This document shows positions 23,683-35,521 of a stretch of DNA of 64,000 nucleotides, piece by piece (within the stretch, counting starts at the first letter, position 1; each line of letters begins with the position of its first letter). The position numbers were made by a program, and so were the translations under genes. Where the stretch lies: the NCBI GenBank assembly GCA_036927565.1, contig JAYESD010000001.1, positions 137,753,415 to 137,817,414 of the forward strand, given 5' to 3'. The DNA comes from Tuctoria greenei (lineage: Eukaryota; Streptophyta; Magnoliopsida; Poales; Poaceae). The notes beneath the pieces were generated by a model that did not search any database, was not told where the DNA came from, and worked only from the letters and a program-made list of their open reading frames with translations.

Positions 23683-25707
23683 TTAAGCCTTGGTTTTAGG
23701 TACCCAAGCGGTGTTGGGTCCTTTGGTGTTAGTCGAAAGACACTTGGGCACCCACACACAAGGTTTTTGGCTATTGCGGTGTGGACCAACATACCAAGCA
23801 TATGGCTTGTAAAACTTGTTCCTCAATAAAACATATGAAGCATCATAATCATGGAACAATGGATGAGATTCATTTTTAGGCATGATAAGTGAAGTAGCAA
23901 TGTTATTTTCCTTGTTGTTGTGATATAAACCTTTCTTGACAAAAACAATCAAGTATTTGCCATTATTAGGAGTCTTAGCATTTTGCTTCTTCTCCCAAGA
24001 ATGACCAAGACCATCTTTGACAAGAGGATGTCTAGTGTTGATATATGCACTTTGTGCATATGCCATCTTATCCTTGTCAAAGATGCCACCTTTTGGTGCT
24101 TGCTTGTTTTGTGCCAATTTTAGCCCATCCTTTAGTTTGAGAATTAAGCTAGAGCATTTGCAAGCTTTGGTTGTTTCAAATTTGACATTTGTGGAAGATG
24201 AGATTTTGGAGAAAGAAGGTGCATTGATCATGAGAGACTCAACTCATGTTTCAAGGATCTTGTTAACTTTTGTCAAGTTAACAAGTTCATCCTTTAGCAC
24301 AATTGTAGTTTCCTCAAGATTTGAGCAAGTTTCCTTTCTCAAAGTGAGTTCACGCTCAGGTGCCTTGCTTTTTTCTCTTTCAAGCTCTAAGAGCTCCTCA
24401 AACTCTTGACATATCTCCTTTTATTGGATAAGAATGTCCTCTTGATGATTGATGAGCTCTTCCTTTTCAAATATTTCATCTGACAACAACTTCAATCTTT
24501 TCAAGGTGCTCTTACTCATATCTTTAAGCATGTGTTCATTTTCACTACTACTATCAAAGTTCTCATGCGATGAAATTGAAGGATATGGTTTAGAGTTAGC
24601 CTTTTTTCTTCCCTCCTTGGCCATGAGGCATGGTTACCTTGAGCTCTCCAAGTTGGGGAAGAGCTTGTTCTCCGTGGATGACCTCTTCATGAAATTTTTT
24701 GCTACCTTGTCTTTATCTTTGGAGGAGGAGTCTTCATTTGAGTCCCACTCCTTTCAAAGGTGGGCTTGTCCTGATTGCTTCTTATTCTTGAAGAATTTTT
24801 TCTCTTGGGATTTTCCTCCTTCTTCTTCTTGTTTTCTTCATGTGGGCAATCCACATGAAGTGACCATACTCCCCAATACTGTAGCAATCCCTCTTTGATC
24901 TTGTCTTGGACTTCTCCTTGTTCTTGTTCTCTTGATGGAGCTCCCTTTCCTCCTTCTCATCATCCTGTTGAACTTGTTGATGAAGAGTGCCTCTTCCTCG
25001 TCGGTGTCGAGGTTCTCTTCATCACTTTCTTCTTGTTCTTGGAATTTGGATGATGTTTCTTTGAGTGCAACATCCTTCTTCTTCGAGGAGCTGAGCTTTT
25101 GAAGATCATTATAGTACATAACTTCTAGCTCCTCATCTCGTAGTTGATGATTCTTCCAAGAACTTCTTTCAGGGTCATTTTGGTGAACCCCAGACTCTCA
25201 CGGGTCATGGAGCAAAGGGCAACATTTTGAGGCATGAATGCTCGAATCATCCTCTTCACCACTTCGTGGTCCGTCCATTGGGTACATCCATATGAACATC
25301 TCTTGTTGTTGAGGACCTTGAGGCAGTTGTACATGTCTTGGAGGGCCTCACCATCCATGATGGTGAACTTCCCAAGTTCTCCCTCGATCATCTCGATATG
25401 CGCCTCCTTTATGACTTGGTTCCCTTCATGCGCCGTCTTGAGTGTGTCCCAAATGTCCTTGGCCACCTCCAATCCATCAACTTTATAATTCTTCTCGAGT
25501 CAAGGAGGTGGTAATCACTCCAACCGCTTGAGCATTGCGGTTGAGTAGGACAGCTTGCTTCGGGGTGATGTCCTCCTCATTCATTGGAAGATGCACACCT
25601 ATCAACATAATTTGCCACAGACTAGGATTTAAGGAAATTAGGTGCATCTTCATATTATGCTTCCACATTGTATAATCATTTTTATCAAATTGGGGAGGTT
25701 TCTCCAT
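23683..25707 (-). pseudogene. Copia-M gag with coiled-coil extension
   Basis: ATG 25707 opens the Ty1 gag N-terminal domain (WKHNMKMHLISLNPSLW). The UBN2-type capsid core follows at 25125-25472 (DIWDTLKTAHEGNQVIKE, a typical helix). Next come a basic and acidic linker and a CCHC knuckle at ~24855-24895 in which Cys positions are lost. A Lys/Glu-rich coiled-coil extension (24421-24624, continuing to ~24240) leads to a C-terminal block with the ASYVLLR and VWVPK motifs that precedes protease. The extension is typical of SIRE-type Gag. Stops at ~25483 and ~24421 and several frameshifts break it. Confidence 0.8.
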
Positions 25708-26017
25708 AGGGAATAGATAAATAATGATTGTTATAGAAGTTAAGCGCTCATAATTGAAAGGATATCGGGAGTAGTCTTGTGAACCATTCCCATAGACGTC
25801 CTTGGTCTCAATAGTCGCCTTCGTCTCTTTCTTGGGAAGACCTAGCTGCTTGCAAAGTCATGCCTTGAGTGGGCGGACTTCTTCGTCGTCATTGGGATCA
25901 TCTTGAAGCACATCGACGTTCTTCGTCTTGTCATCTCTATCGACGATCACCGGGACCTAGTTTTCACCCCTTTCGGCCATCTTCTATTTGGGTGGTTAGA
26001 CCATTGATGGAGAGACA

Positions 26018-26032
26018 TGCTCTGATACCAAT
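26018..26032 (-). promoter_or_regulatory. Copia-M primer-binding site (tRNA-Met type)
   Basis: On the minus strand ATTGGTATCAGAGCA abuts the 5' LTR. It is complementary to initiator tRNA-Met. Confidence 0.9.
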
Positions 26033-27586
26033 TGAAAGTAGCCTAGAGGGCGGTGAATAGGCGATAATTGCAAATCTAGACTTAATTAAAAATTGTCTTG
26101 TCAATACAAGTCGGACTTGTCTGACTGGAAATCGGACTTGTCTGACTGAAGTCGGACACATGTGACTCAGCTCGGATAAGTGCGACTGAATCTACAGAAA
26201 AAATACTAAAAATTAAGTTTTTATGTAAACTAGTGAATGGAAATACATCCTAGCAGTTCTAGTAGTTGATGGAAACAAGATTAAGTGCTCGAAACGAAGT
26301 AAACCTATATGATCACTAGAAAGTAAGAACTTTGCAGAAATGTAAATGGATACAATGGACAAGATATTTTTCTCCCAAGGTTCAGTTCTATGAAGAAACC
26401 TACGTCCCCATTGAGGAGTCCACAGAGGACCGGGTCTAACAACCCTGACCTCGCCAAGACGCCCCAAGGGTCAAGTCTTTGATTGTTCCACTATCCCAAG
26501 AGATTACAAACTTCCCCAAATCAAGAAATCACACGACAATTAACCAGGGCAACGCATACCGTCTAGGGGAAAACGCCAAGAGTAACAAATATGCAATCAT
26601 GAAGAAACTCAGCGAATGAAACATTGCTCAATCCCCGATGGACTCCTCTTGCCAAAAATCACAATCAATCCTTTGCTCTTCCCCAAAAAATGTTGGATTT
26701 GGGCTCAAGAGGGTGAAGAACAAGAGAAGAGTCTTTCTTATGGGGTTGAGGTGGCTCTGAGAGTTCTCTAGGGTTACGTTTGGTTTGGGGACGAAATCCC
26801 CAGCTATTTATATTCCAAAAGTGTTGTTAGCCGTTTGATGACAACCCACGTCACACAAGTCTGACATAATCATGGACATGTCCGACCTACTGCCATAAGA
26901 ATCAGTACGACTACCCTCTTTGATTTTAATCTGTGCACAAAAGCCACGTCGGACAAGTCCGACTAACCTCGAACATGTCTGACATGCAAGGTGGGATTTT
27001 TCAAGTCAGACAATTCCACGACACTAATTCAGCAAAGTCTACCTCAGACATGTCTGACCCACTTCGGACATGACTGAATTCGACTAGAGACTTTTCGGAC
27101 ATGTCTAAACCCCATCTCAGACATTCGAGTTCCAGACACTTGAACATTTTCCAAGTCAAGTACCTCGGACATGTCCAACCCACTTTGGACATGTCTGAAT
27201 TCCAACAGAGAGATTTTGGACATGTTCGATATACATATTAGGACATGTATGAATTCTACCAGAGAGTTTTCGGACTTATCCGACCTAAGGTGTCAGACAA
27301 GTACGAACCTGACACAAAAGATTTTCCTAAAACCTACCCAAGAGGTTGAGCTCACATTTGACTCACTAAGTTTCCACACGTCGTGTCCCTCTTAATAGTA
27401 CAAATTTTCCTATGACTCAAGGAAAAATGAAAAACCTATTTCTACTCCACTTTTTGTGCCTTTTCTCCTTTTTTGGGAAGTTCACTCCATACTAAATTTT
27501 CTGCACAAACTCAACCAAACTAATTAGCTCTTTAATTGTTTGTCATTAATCAATTAGAACCCACAAGGGACCTAGATGCTCTTTCA
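26033..27586 (-). mobile_element. Copia-M 5' LTR (right copy)
   Basis: TGAAAGTAGC...CTTTCA termini. The minus-strand TATA box is at 26805-26812. Upstream of it (26850-27310) are about a dozen and a half CGGACATGTCTGA/CGGACAAGTCCGA palindromes. A second group of four to five lies at 26115-26190. Confidence 0.92.
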
Positions 27587-28190
27587 AGTTTGTATGAAGC
27601 AAAAATTTATAAAGTACTTAAAAGCAAACATGGGCCTGCCTTGTTGTTGTTCTGTAATAATATTATTGTCAAGAGGATTCCAAGTCAGTGGCCTTCGGAT
27701 CCTGGTCAAAGTACTTAAATGCATGGAATGAATTAATATGGTGATTTATGTACTATGAACAATAACAGAATTAATTCTATATGAAGACCGCGGCAATTAA
27801 TCTTGATATTTTTACAGTATAGCACAAATGAGCTACGAGACTCAGGATAAAATTTTCAGCTTTTTTGCTGCCATATTTTGGTCATAAGAATTTACTAAGG
27901 CTTTTAACATTTATCAATTTACAGATAAAATCTAAGTCTTTGTCATAACAAAAAATGGCATAAACAAATAGGGTAGGTCCCTATAAACCCAATAAAATTA
28001 GCTTCACAATTTTTGTATATTTCTACTAGGATCTATTGATTTTACAATATCTTGATAATTTCAGAAAAGTTTCTGTTGTTTACATGTTATTTCTATTAAC
28101 CAGAGATAAAGTGTAAAATTAGTCACCTTAGACATGGTTATTGTGGCTGTAATGTTTACTTGGATACAAGAATAATATGACGAATATTCA
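27587..28190 (-). mobile_element. Tekay-M 5' LTR, upstream continuation
   Basis: On the minus strand this joins to 16099 across Copia-M. The junction region (TTGCTTCATA...TATTGAATA...GATATGTGC) matches the LTR at 31420-31460 (TTGCTTTATA...). It is cut at 28191 by the next element, and the rest of the LTR should lie to the right of the window. No gene is present in this stretch. Confidence 0.6.
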
Positions 28191-31100
28191 TGTAAAAGCC
28201 CAATTGAAAGTGTTCAATTCAGTCTTGAAAAATAATTAGAGAAAAAAGGAAAATAATTCACTCAAGTGATGGTTTAAAAAGAATACAAATACATAGAGCC
28301 AAATTTCAAACTCATTTGAACTTTAAACATTTAATCAGCAACTGTAAGACTTAAGATCAGCAATTAATTAATATATTTAATTTGGAGTCTTTGCTGGTTT
28401 CTGGAGAAAAATATGGAGCAAATATAAAGCAAAGAACTTAAGTGAATTCAAACTCAAATTTGAGATTTCAAATTCAAAGTGGTCAATTTTAAGAGTTTAT
28501 TTCATGGATGGAATATAAATATTTCATTTAGCCACCTTGCCAAAATTCAACCTTTTCCGAATTTATTTGCTGGCTCAAATTGGATACCACAGGGGCCTTG
28601 TCCTCCCACTTGTTATGTCACCGACTCTGTTATGTCACCCTTGTCCTCAGTTGCTCCACAGGCGCCACCGAGCTGCATGCAGAGGATAGCACCTGCTTGC
28701 TTGCCTCCTTCTCGGATATTTGCTTCCCCTTCTTGGATATCCGCAGAGGCATCCTATAAAGCACCCTGTAAAGACTTATCTTTCTCTAATTTTTCAGTAT
28801 CTTACTCTAAATCTTCTAATTTACACCTATCCAGTAGGCTTTACAGTATTGCCTCTGCGGATGGTCTAAATACTGTAAAGCCTACTGGATAGGTATAAAT
28901 TTAAAGGATTTAGAGTAATATACTGAAAAAGTAGAAAAAGATAGGTCTTTACAGGATACTTTATAGGATGCCTCTGCAGATAGCCTAAGCCGTGCTCTTT
29001 CTTTCTTCATCGGTTATTTCTCTCCCGCAACTGCAAGCTAAACTCTGTTAGCCACTTTCATGCGCGCCACCGAGCCAATCCGTGCCACCTCTTGCTTGGT
29101 TCGGGAGTGGATTACTGCACAAGGAGATGCAGTGAACATCCAAACAAAAACATTCACTATTGTTTTCCTCCCACTTGTGGTTTTGTGCCAGTCAACCGAA
29201 GCTCTGTTCGCCGCTCTACTTATTTCCTTGCCGCTCCTCTGTTCCAGCATCTCTGGCGCCAAGATTTGCTTCTTTGCTCGACCATGCCATCAACAGGGAG
29301 CGCAAGGCTTCCACCATCCTCCCCAACACGCTCCCTATCTGTTTGATGTGAAGTCCCAAAGAAAACAGAGGTTTCTTCTTATCCTTGCTGCCGCCCAGCT
29401 GCACAACGCCGCCAACTTACTCCGACGGCCCCGTGCCCTTCCAATGCCGCCCTAAGGTTCGCCTGAACCTCCTATTCGTCTCCTTGCTGACCTGTGGTGA
29501 TTCCATCGCACTGCTCGCAGAATTAAATTTTCTTCCCGTCGGCGTTCATACAATCTGTGGTCTTTCTTTCTAGAAATTCTCTTCAAGTGTTGCTTCACAC
29601 ATGTTTCAACCTACACCAGAGAATATACCTGCCCTAACAATTCTTCCAGATCAAGTCATTCAAAAAATAATCAATAAATAGTGCTGGTAGGTTAGATCTT
29701 GTCGCCGCCACTTATTTCTTGGTGCGTCACCCCACCGGCGTGCACTAAGTCCAGCCGATTTCCTCGCCAATTAGCGCAGTTCGAGTGCTCTATACATCGC
29801 CAGGAAGCTACTAGAATCAACGCTCTTCATTTCCGTTCTCCCTGTGCCGTGTTGAACCTCCTGGACTTTGGACCCCACCGCCGGTCGCCACTGGTGCTTT
29901 CTAGTGCATTTCTCCCAAAATGGATGACACTATCGTGTTGCCACTCCTTAAAAATTCTGTAAACCTAGCTCCATCAAGTTTTACGCTTTGCCGACCATCT
30001 CCGGCGATGCGCCGGCCGCCGGTGCCATGGGAGCGCCGCCAGGCTCCCTGGGAAGGAGACCCTGACGTGCACGGATCTTCTGCAGCCTAGGGATCCCCTG
30101 TGCCAGTGCAGGATATCTCTGTAGCCCCCCTGTTGCGGAGTGCATGAGTGGGCTGTGTTGGCCTTGGGCCCACTGCCAGCCAAATGGTGGATTATAATAG
30201 AAGAAATATTCCAGATTGTGAAACTAATTCCATTAGACTCCGTTTGTTGAGTAATTTGTAGTAATGCAAAGTATTTGGTATGAATGTCCCTGATTTGCCT
30301 CAATAATTCCCTCTAGTTAAATCATTGGGAATAATTCCAGATGATACCTTCTATAGAAAATTCTCAAATTTGACAAAAATTATCTCCCTAATATCTTGTA
30401 TCTCTAGTAAAATTTTCATAATCATTTGTCTTTACTTACTGTCTCAAATGGTGATTCATTCCTCTATGTACTTGAAAATTAGGAAAAATATCAGAAACTT
30501 TTGAGAAAATAATAAAACTTTTAAAATCAATATCTCGCGGTATCATGCTTCGAAAAATCTCAAACTAATTTGTTGGACTTTTTAGGAACAGCACTATCCA
30601 GAAAACACACTTTCAGTCATGTCAAAGCTTCAGTTTGTCCAAATAAATTCAAAGAAACTTAAAGCTTGTGGGCTTTTTGTAGACCACAACCCTTCCTTTT
30701 TTGAACTGAAACTTTTCTGGGCAGTCCTCCATGACCACATGCAAACACTGTAATATTCGTAGCACCAGTGGACATGTTTATGACAAGTATATGGATGATG
30801 ATTTCAATAAAAGCAAAACATTGCCTACTCATTTCATATCCACATTCCCTATGTCTCGCTTTGATTCCTCATCTATTTCCTGTACACCACAAAGCCCATA
30901 ACCTCCACACCAGTTGGTCTTTCTCAGTCTTGAGTTTTATGAATCTTCATGTAGTGATTTGCTAAGTGCCTTTTATATGCATGTTCACTGCATACATGAA
31001 CTCCACTATCTTCCATTGTGAATTTCCCTCTTTTTCTCCATACAGCAGAGGCAGGCCATTCCTACTTGAGTAATTTCCTTTTGAGTCCTAAACTATTTCA

Positions 31101-32995
31101 CTTATTAATTTGCTAAGTTCAAATCTTCACATGTGCATTTTCATGTAAATAGCAATCACGACGATGGTATTCGACAAGTGCAGATCAACGAGGAGCACCG
31201 CTCGGAGGAGGAGGCACACATATAGACTTTGCTGCGAGTAAGATTTGCCCAAGCAGCATTAAAGACAGGGAAGGAGGAGCAAGATTTGCCCAAGCAGCAA
31301 TAGAGACAAGAAGGGAGAAAAGCAATGAGAAGCTTCATCCTGAAGATCAAGCCTCTAATTATTGATATTACCTAGTCACAACCTAAGGCAAGCCCTGGTT
31401 TGCATTTGAGTGCCTCTAGTCTTGCTTTATATACCCTATATTGAATAGACTTGATATGTGCATAAAGTCTATGTCGATTGAATACTCCACATGCATGACC
31501 AAATGATCCTTGTAGTGGATGGGTAAGATAAGACTCCATTGGATTATATTGCTATGTCTAATGTTTAGTTAGAAGATCTGTAGAAGTCGAGTATGTTGGA
31601 CACTACTCGCGAGACGATCACATTTTATAGATCACATGTCAAGTAGTTGAATTATACTTGCGAAAAGAAGTCGAGTGAGGGAAACCTACTTGCGAGATGG
31701 TACCATAACGCTCACTCTTTAATATGAGATGTGGACGGGGATCTGTGTAGGTTGGTTCACATAAGGGTGCTCCTGGCACGAAAGGTGAGGCATCGCTTGT
31801 GACCACATCGTGCCTGGGTCAGTAATTGTGAGGAGATGTTGGAATGGTGGATTGTAGCCCCATCTGTGTTGATTAAGGCACATCTCATGCTTGACCCTGT
31901 TGAACAAGTATAAACTATACTGGAAGGCATGCTAACTATATGGAACATAGAAAACTGATGTACCTTGAGAATCCTCTAGTGGAACTTTTTCAATCGGCTT
32001 AAGTCGTCAGCATTTAGTACAGATAGAGTAAACTCGCTCGTGAACATCTCACAACTGAGGTGTACCTTGCGGGAGCTCGATTTTTAGGTCAATCGAACCG
32101 TTTCATTATGGGTGAAACTTGGGAAAGGTGGATGCGTGCCACATAAGTGGAGTGTGCCGACGCAACTCCAAGTATGGGCATACGTGCCGTGCAACCTGTG
32201 TGTTTTTTATTCGAATCACCATCACTTGCGGTTATGGATTGAGAATACTTAATCACTAAGTCCAGACGTAGTAACAAAGAGAACTGAGGATATTATGAAT
32301 CTGCTGCAATGATTATTATATTGTATTGCAACCTTGGCTGAATCAGAAATAGAACAATTAAAGTTATCATCAAACATTTAACTTGAATGAAGCCTATGGA
32401 ATTGTGGGCAAGTATCATCGTGAATGAAGTGTTTCTTGTTTTATTGTAGAATCCATTATGATGCATGCCTAGAGAATCTCATATGCTACTCTAAAGTTCA
32501 GCACTAAGGATTTTCTTTCGGCGAGTTCATTTCTGCAAATTCAGCTTTCCTATCTTTAAAGTTCCCAGCATGTAGAGTTTCATATCTCATTTGAGACGGT
32601 TAAGTCTTTCTCAGCTTCGAGCTCACGGTTTCTTTATTGTGGTTTTTGCAGGTTCTATTATTTCTTATGTTAAGGGTTGTCCGTGAGACCTCGAGCTTGT
32701 CGAGATGTATTTCTCACGGGATAACCTCGCCGCTGCATATCTGTTTTGTGTTGCTAGTGGGAAGTGTCTGCGAGCATGGACAACTTCTATCGTGCATAGC
32801 TAGGTTGAGAGTGTGAGTATGTATATTTCCGCTGCGTGTGAACATGAGTTGTACACTATGTTGTAAACATGATTATATTGTGAAATAAAAGATTTGTGTT
32901 GGTTATTTTGTGTTGCTTTTCATGTGTGTTGTCGAGTGTCGCATCGCACAACACCACCTAATGTGATTCCTGGAATGGCGGACCTTGGTCCCACA
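28191..32995 (+). mobile_element. giant 5' LTR (4.8 kb) of a plus-strand Tekay-like element
   Basis: It begins TGTAAAAGCCC and ends GGTCCCACA. The 3' third is homologous to 9960-11156 and, inverted, to 14664-16060. A degenerate tRNA-Met PBS follows it, so it is a 5' LTR rather than a solo LTR. It contains a 249-bp foldback at 28736-28984. Short ORFs between 29000 and 30300 lie in LTR sequence and have no recognisable domains. The flanking five bases are ATTCA and ATCTA, not a convincing duplication, as expected for a 5' LTR seen alone. Confidence 0.7.
28736..28984. mobile_element. MITE-like foldback inside the LTR
   Basis: Two arms of ~112 bases (28737-28848 and 28871-28984) are near-perfect inverted repeats around a ~22-base loop. 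The outer ends read GATATCCGCAGAGGCATCC and its complement. The loop repeats GCCTCTGCGGATGG, so the terminal motif appears three times. No clear target duplication. It could be a MITE or a palindromic part of the LTR. It is absent from the corresponding part of the LTR at 6978. Confidence 0.7.
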
Positions 32996-33788
32996 ATCTA
33001 ATTCAAAGCTACATTACGAATAGCACGCTTAAAAAGTGCCTATTTTTGAAAATTTCAAAGTAGTCGAGTGAGGATTAGTCACTATGCCCACATAAGGTCT
33101 ATAATAGCATAGTTACTTAAGGTGGCAATACTAAAATACTTGTTATTATATCCAGTATCGATGCTCCGATGTCATGTAAGAGGTAAGGTACGTCACCGCA
33201 AGCGGATTGATTGTGGTAAGCTCCCCCGTACAAGAGGTAGTACAATGATTGTCCCGCATGGCTTAGCACGGGAGTTAATATGAGTTTTTGAACCTTCTCA
33301 TGGTTCTAGGAACATATGAACTGCTGCTCCTCGGTGTGCTTCAGGAAAAATAGAGGATACCCCATCGTGTGCTAAAAAATGTGATAGTATGCAACTTTTG
33401 AAGATTCAATATTCAAAGGGCCATACGCTACGTTGATCCCTAGTGCAAGATATAAATTATGTGCCCACCTATCGTGCAGTTGAAAAGTATGTAGTCTGTT
33501 TTTTAAGAAACACGCGAAAGTGCCTCCTACTAGTGCAACATTAGACAGACACGTGGGACCCCCATCGGGTGGTTGAAAATCCGGTCATGTACCTCGAGAC
33601 GCTGCTCAGCTCGAGGCGGCCCGCATGGAATGACACAGGAGGAATTCCTTTCTTTTATATATAGTATTTTGACTGTTTGAAATGATCGCCCATGCGGGTT
33701 GTGCTGTATGGCACCATAATGAGTGTTCTGTAAATTGAGTGTCTTATGCTGGTACACTAACCGCATTATACGTAGTTCGAGTAGAAAA
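32996..33788 (+). other. short non-coding internal region with degenerate PBS and PPT-like end
   Basis: The PBS position (32997-33013) retains only part of a tRNA-Met match. The rest is homologous to the Tekay-M leader (14646-13838, minus) but contains no gag or pol. It ends GAGTAGAAAA at 33788, a weak polypurine tract directly before an LTR start. Confidence 0.55.
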
Positions 33789-33931
33789 TGTAAAAGCCCA
33801 CATTTGGAGAAGAATGAGAATGCAAAAATGTGAACTTGAAAATTCTTAAAGTTTAATTAGGATGTCAAACTCGATGGACCTATGTTAATTAATAAATGAT
33901 TCTCATATGAACCTTTATAAACCTTTATAAA
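33789..33931 (+). mobile_element. start of another Tekay-like LTR (first part)
   Basis: It begins TGTAAAAGCCC, is cut at 33931 by Copia-P and continues at 53949. It is not a close match to the LTR at 28191, so it is either the 3' LTR of a much-altered element or a separate insertion. Confidence 0.55.
33927..33931. repeat. target-site duplication of Copia-P, left copy (ATAAA)
   Basis: An exact 5-bp match to 53944-53948 on the far side of the element. Confidence 0.92.
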
Positions 33932-34189
33932 TGAAAGTGCATCTAGGAATCCCTTGTGGGTTTTGGATGATTTATGACAAGCAAATGAGATCCTAACCAC
34001 TTTGTTGAGATGAGCACATGTTTTTATGTGAAAATAAGCAAAGTGCCAAAAAGAAGGGAGAATGAGGAGCAATGTGGAGAAGAGCTCAAGGAACAAGATT
34101 AGTAGATCATTGTGTGTGGAGTGTGTTAAGGAAACACACCCCAAGAGCTCAATCACAGATAAACGCACACTTTGCACAAATTTATATAA

Positions 34190-34665
34190 GACCGGACTAG
34201 TCCGACTGACACCGGACTAGTCTGATATCTCTCTCTCTCTGCACAAGATTGGACAAGTCCGATATCACCATGGACTAGTCTGATATTTCTTTGACTAGAA
34301 TCGGACTAGTCCTCCACAGTGCGGACTAGTTCTCAAAATACTTCACAAGTCACACAAAATCGGACAAGTCCGATCACACACCGGACTAGTCCGATATCTT
34401 TCTGATGTCAATCGGACAAGTCCAATATTAGCACGGACTAGTCCGGAAAACTCTCTGACCTAAATCGGACAAGTCCTCCAAGTGCGTACTTGTCCTCATA
34501 ACCACTTAGGGTTTCACTGTCCAGACAAGTCCGATGACTATCGGACTAGTCCGAAGATGTACAGAAGCGAAATAAGACAAGTCCGCTCCAAGCTGGACTA
34601 GTCCGATATTTCGAGACACTTAGGGTTTGCTTCACACAGCACACCAGACTAGGCCGATCTTTCTA
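34190..34665. repeat. palindrome array in U3 of Copia-P 5' LTR
   Basis: About 17 copies of a 12-base palindrome, GGAC-WAGT-CC flanked by C/G, spaced roughly 20-35 bases apart. TAG-core and AAG-core versions are intermixed. The array ends just upstream of the TATA box. Confidence 0.9.
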
Positions 34666-34694
34666 AACCCTAACAGTCACTTTTAGAAACCCCA

Positions 34695-34702
34695 TATAAA
34701 TA
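34695..34702 (+). promoter_or_regulatory. TATA box of Copia-P 5' LTR
   Basis: TATAAATA follows the palindrome array and precedes a CCAACTTTAACATC / CCCTAGCGCCGTCAC leader. The same place in the 3' LTR is 53168-53175. Confidence 0.8.
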
Positions 34703-35468
34703 AATGTGCACAACCCAACTTTAACATCTCTCAAACCCTAGCGCCGTCACACCTCCCAAGAGCCTCAAAACCACATCTCTCCACAAAATCAAAAGCCAAA
34801 AATATCAATCCCTTGAGGATACACTTTGGAACATTGGAGAGACATGATTCATCACACTTGAGGTCTTGGTTTGATTCCTAACACACTCCTGTGATTTTCA
34901 TTGTAATCTTTTGAGTGTGTTCTTGGTGGATTTGTCATTGTAATCTAGGGGAGCCCTCAACGTGTGAGAAGACCCCTTGAATTTGGTTATTTACCCCTTG
35001 TGATAAGAGAAGAGGATTGGCCTTCGTGGCGATCTAACAAGGGTAGGGTTGGAGAAGACCCGGTCCTTTTGTGGACTCCTCAACGTGGATGTAGGTTGCC
35101 TCTGTGGGAGCCGAACCACGAGATAAACTGCTTGCGTTCTTGTTTTGTGTTCACCGTTCTAATTCATCACAACAATCTAGGGTTTGAATCAATATTGCTT
35201 AACTTACGTTGAATCATTAAGTATAAGATTGAATTGTGATATATCCTAGTCTATAATCGTGCAACACCTAAATCACAAGTATACTTTCGCTGCATACATC
35301 CTAGAATCAAATTAATTGATCAAACTTGATTAACTTAGTCGGTATACACCGGACTAGTCCACACATTACTGGACTAGTCCGATATCTCAAGTTTTGATCT
35401 GGTGGTTAAGTGTTGCAGGTTCTGACAAATTCAAAAAGGCCTATTCACCCCCCTCTAGACCACATTCA

Positions 35469-35484
35469 ATTGGTATCAAAGCAG
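35469..35484 (+). promoter_or_regulatory. Copia-P primer-binding site (tRNA-Met type)
   Basis: ATTGGTATCAAAGCAG directly follows the LTR. It has one mismatch to the usual TGGTATCAGAGC. Confidence 0.9.
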
Positions 35485-35521
35485 GTTCTTCAAAAAAGAG
35501 ACTAATCGCTCGAAAAAGATC

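Larger units (their letters stand above)
16100..27586 (-). mobile_element. full-length Ty1-copia element of SIRE/Maximus type (Copia-M), 11.5 kb
   Basis: Two ~1.55-kb LTRs (16100-17650, 26033-27586) flank, on the minus strand, a tRNA-Met PBS, gag with a coiled-coil extension, protease, integrase, RT, RNase H, then a downstream ORF and a PPT. Gene order PR-IN-RT-RH is that of Ty1-copia. The extra ORF after pol, the long LTRs and the coiled-coil gag extension point to the SIRE/Maximus lineage. All reading frames are broken and the two LTRs are visibly diverged, so it is older than Copia-P. Confidence 0.9.
6583..28190 (-). mobile_element. old Ty3 retrotransposon of Tekay/Del type (Tekay-M), broken by four insertions
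   Basis: Pieces in one orientation and in the right order can be joined across insertions. Reading the minus strand, they are a 5' LTR (28190-27587 and 16099-14664), a PBS (14663-14647), a leader, gag (12542-11440), protease (11336-11157 and 6977-~6750) and the first part of RT (to 6583). The LTR is interrupted by Copia-M and by the element starting at 28191, the protease gene by a solo LTR, and the RT by CACTA-L. The Tekay/Del assignment rests on very long LTRs with TGTAAAAGCCC...CACA-type ends and on protease/RT resemblance. It is an inference without a tree. Coordinates given are the visible extent including nested insertions. Confidence 0.65.
33932..35468 (+). mobile_element. Copia-P 5' LTR
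   Basis: TGAAAGTGCATC...CCACATTCA. U3 contains about 17 palindromes of CGGACTAGTCCG and CGGACAAGTCCG types at 34190-34665. The TATA box is at 34695-34702, and a last pair of palindromes lies at 35346-35385 near the U5 end. Compared with the 3' LTR it lacks 22 bases between two GACTAG half-sites at ~34650. Confidence 0.95.

Noticed and set aside
29038..29962. Several 60-130-codon frames on both strands that look gene-like in base composition
   Set aside because: They lie inside the 4.8-kb LTR at 28191-32995, overlap one another and have no domain or splice structure.
34190..34665. CRISPR-like regular short palindromic repeats
   Set aside because: Repeats are imperfect, spacers are short and unequal, no cas genes are present, and the array is inside an LTR of a plant retrotransposon.
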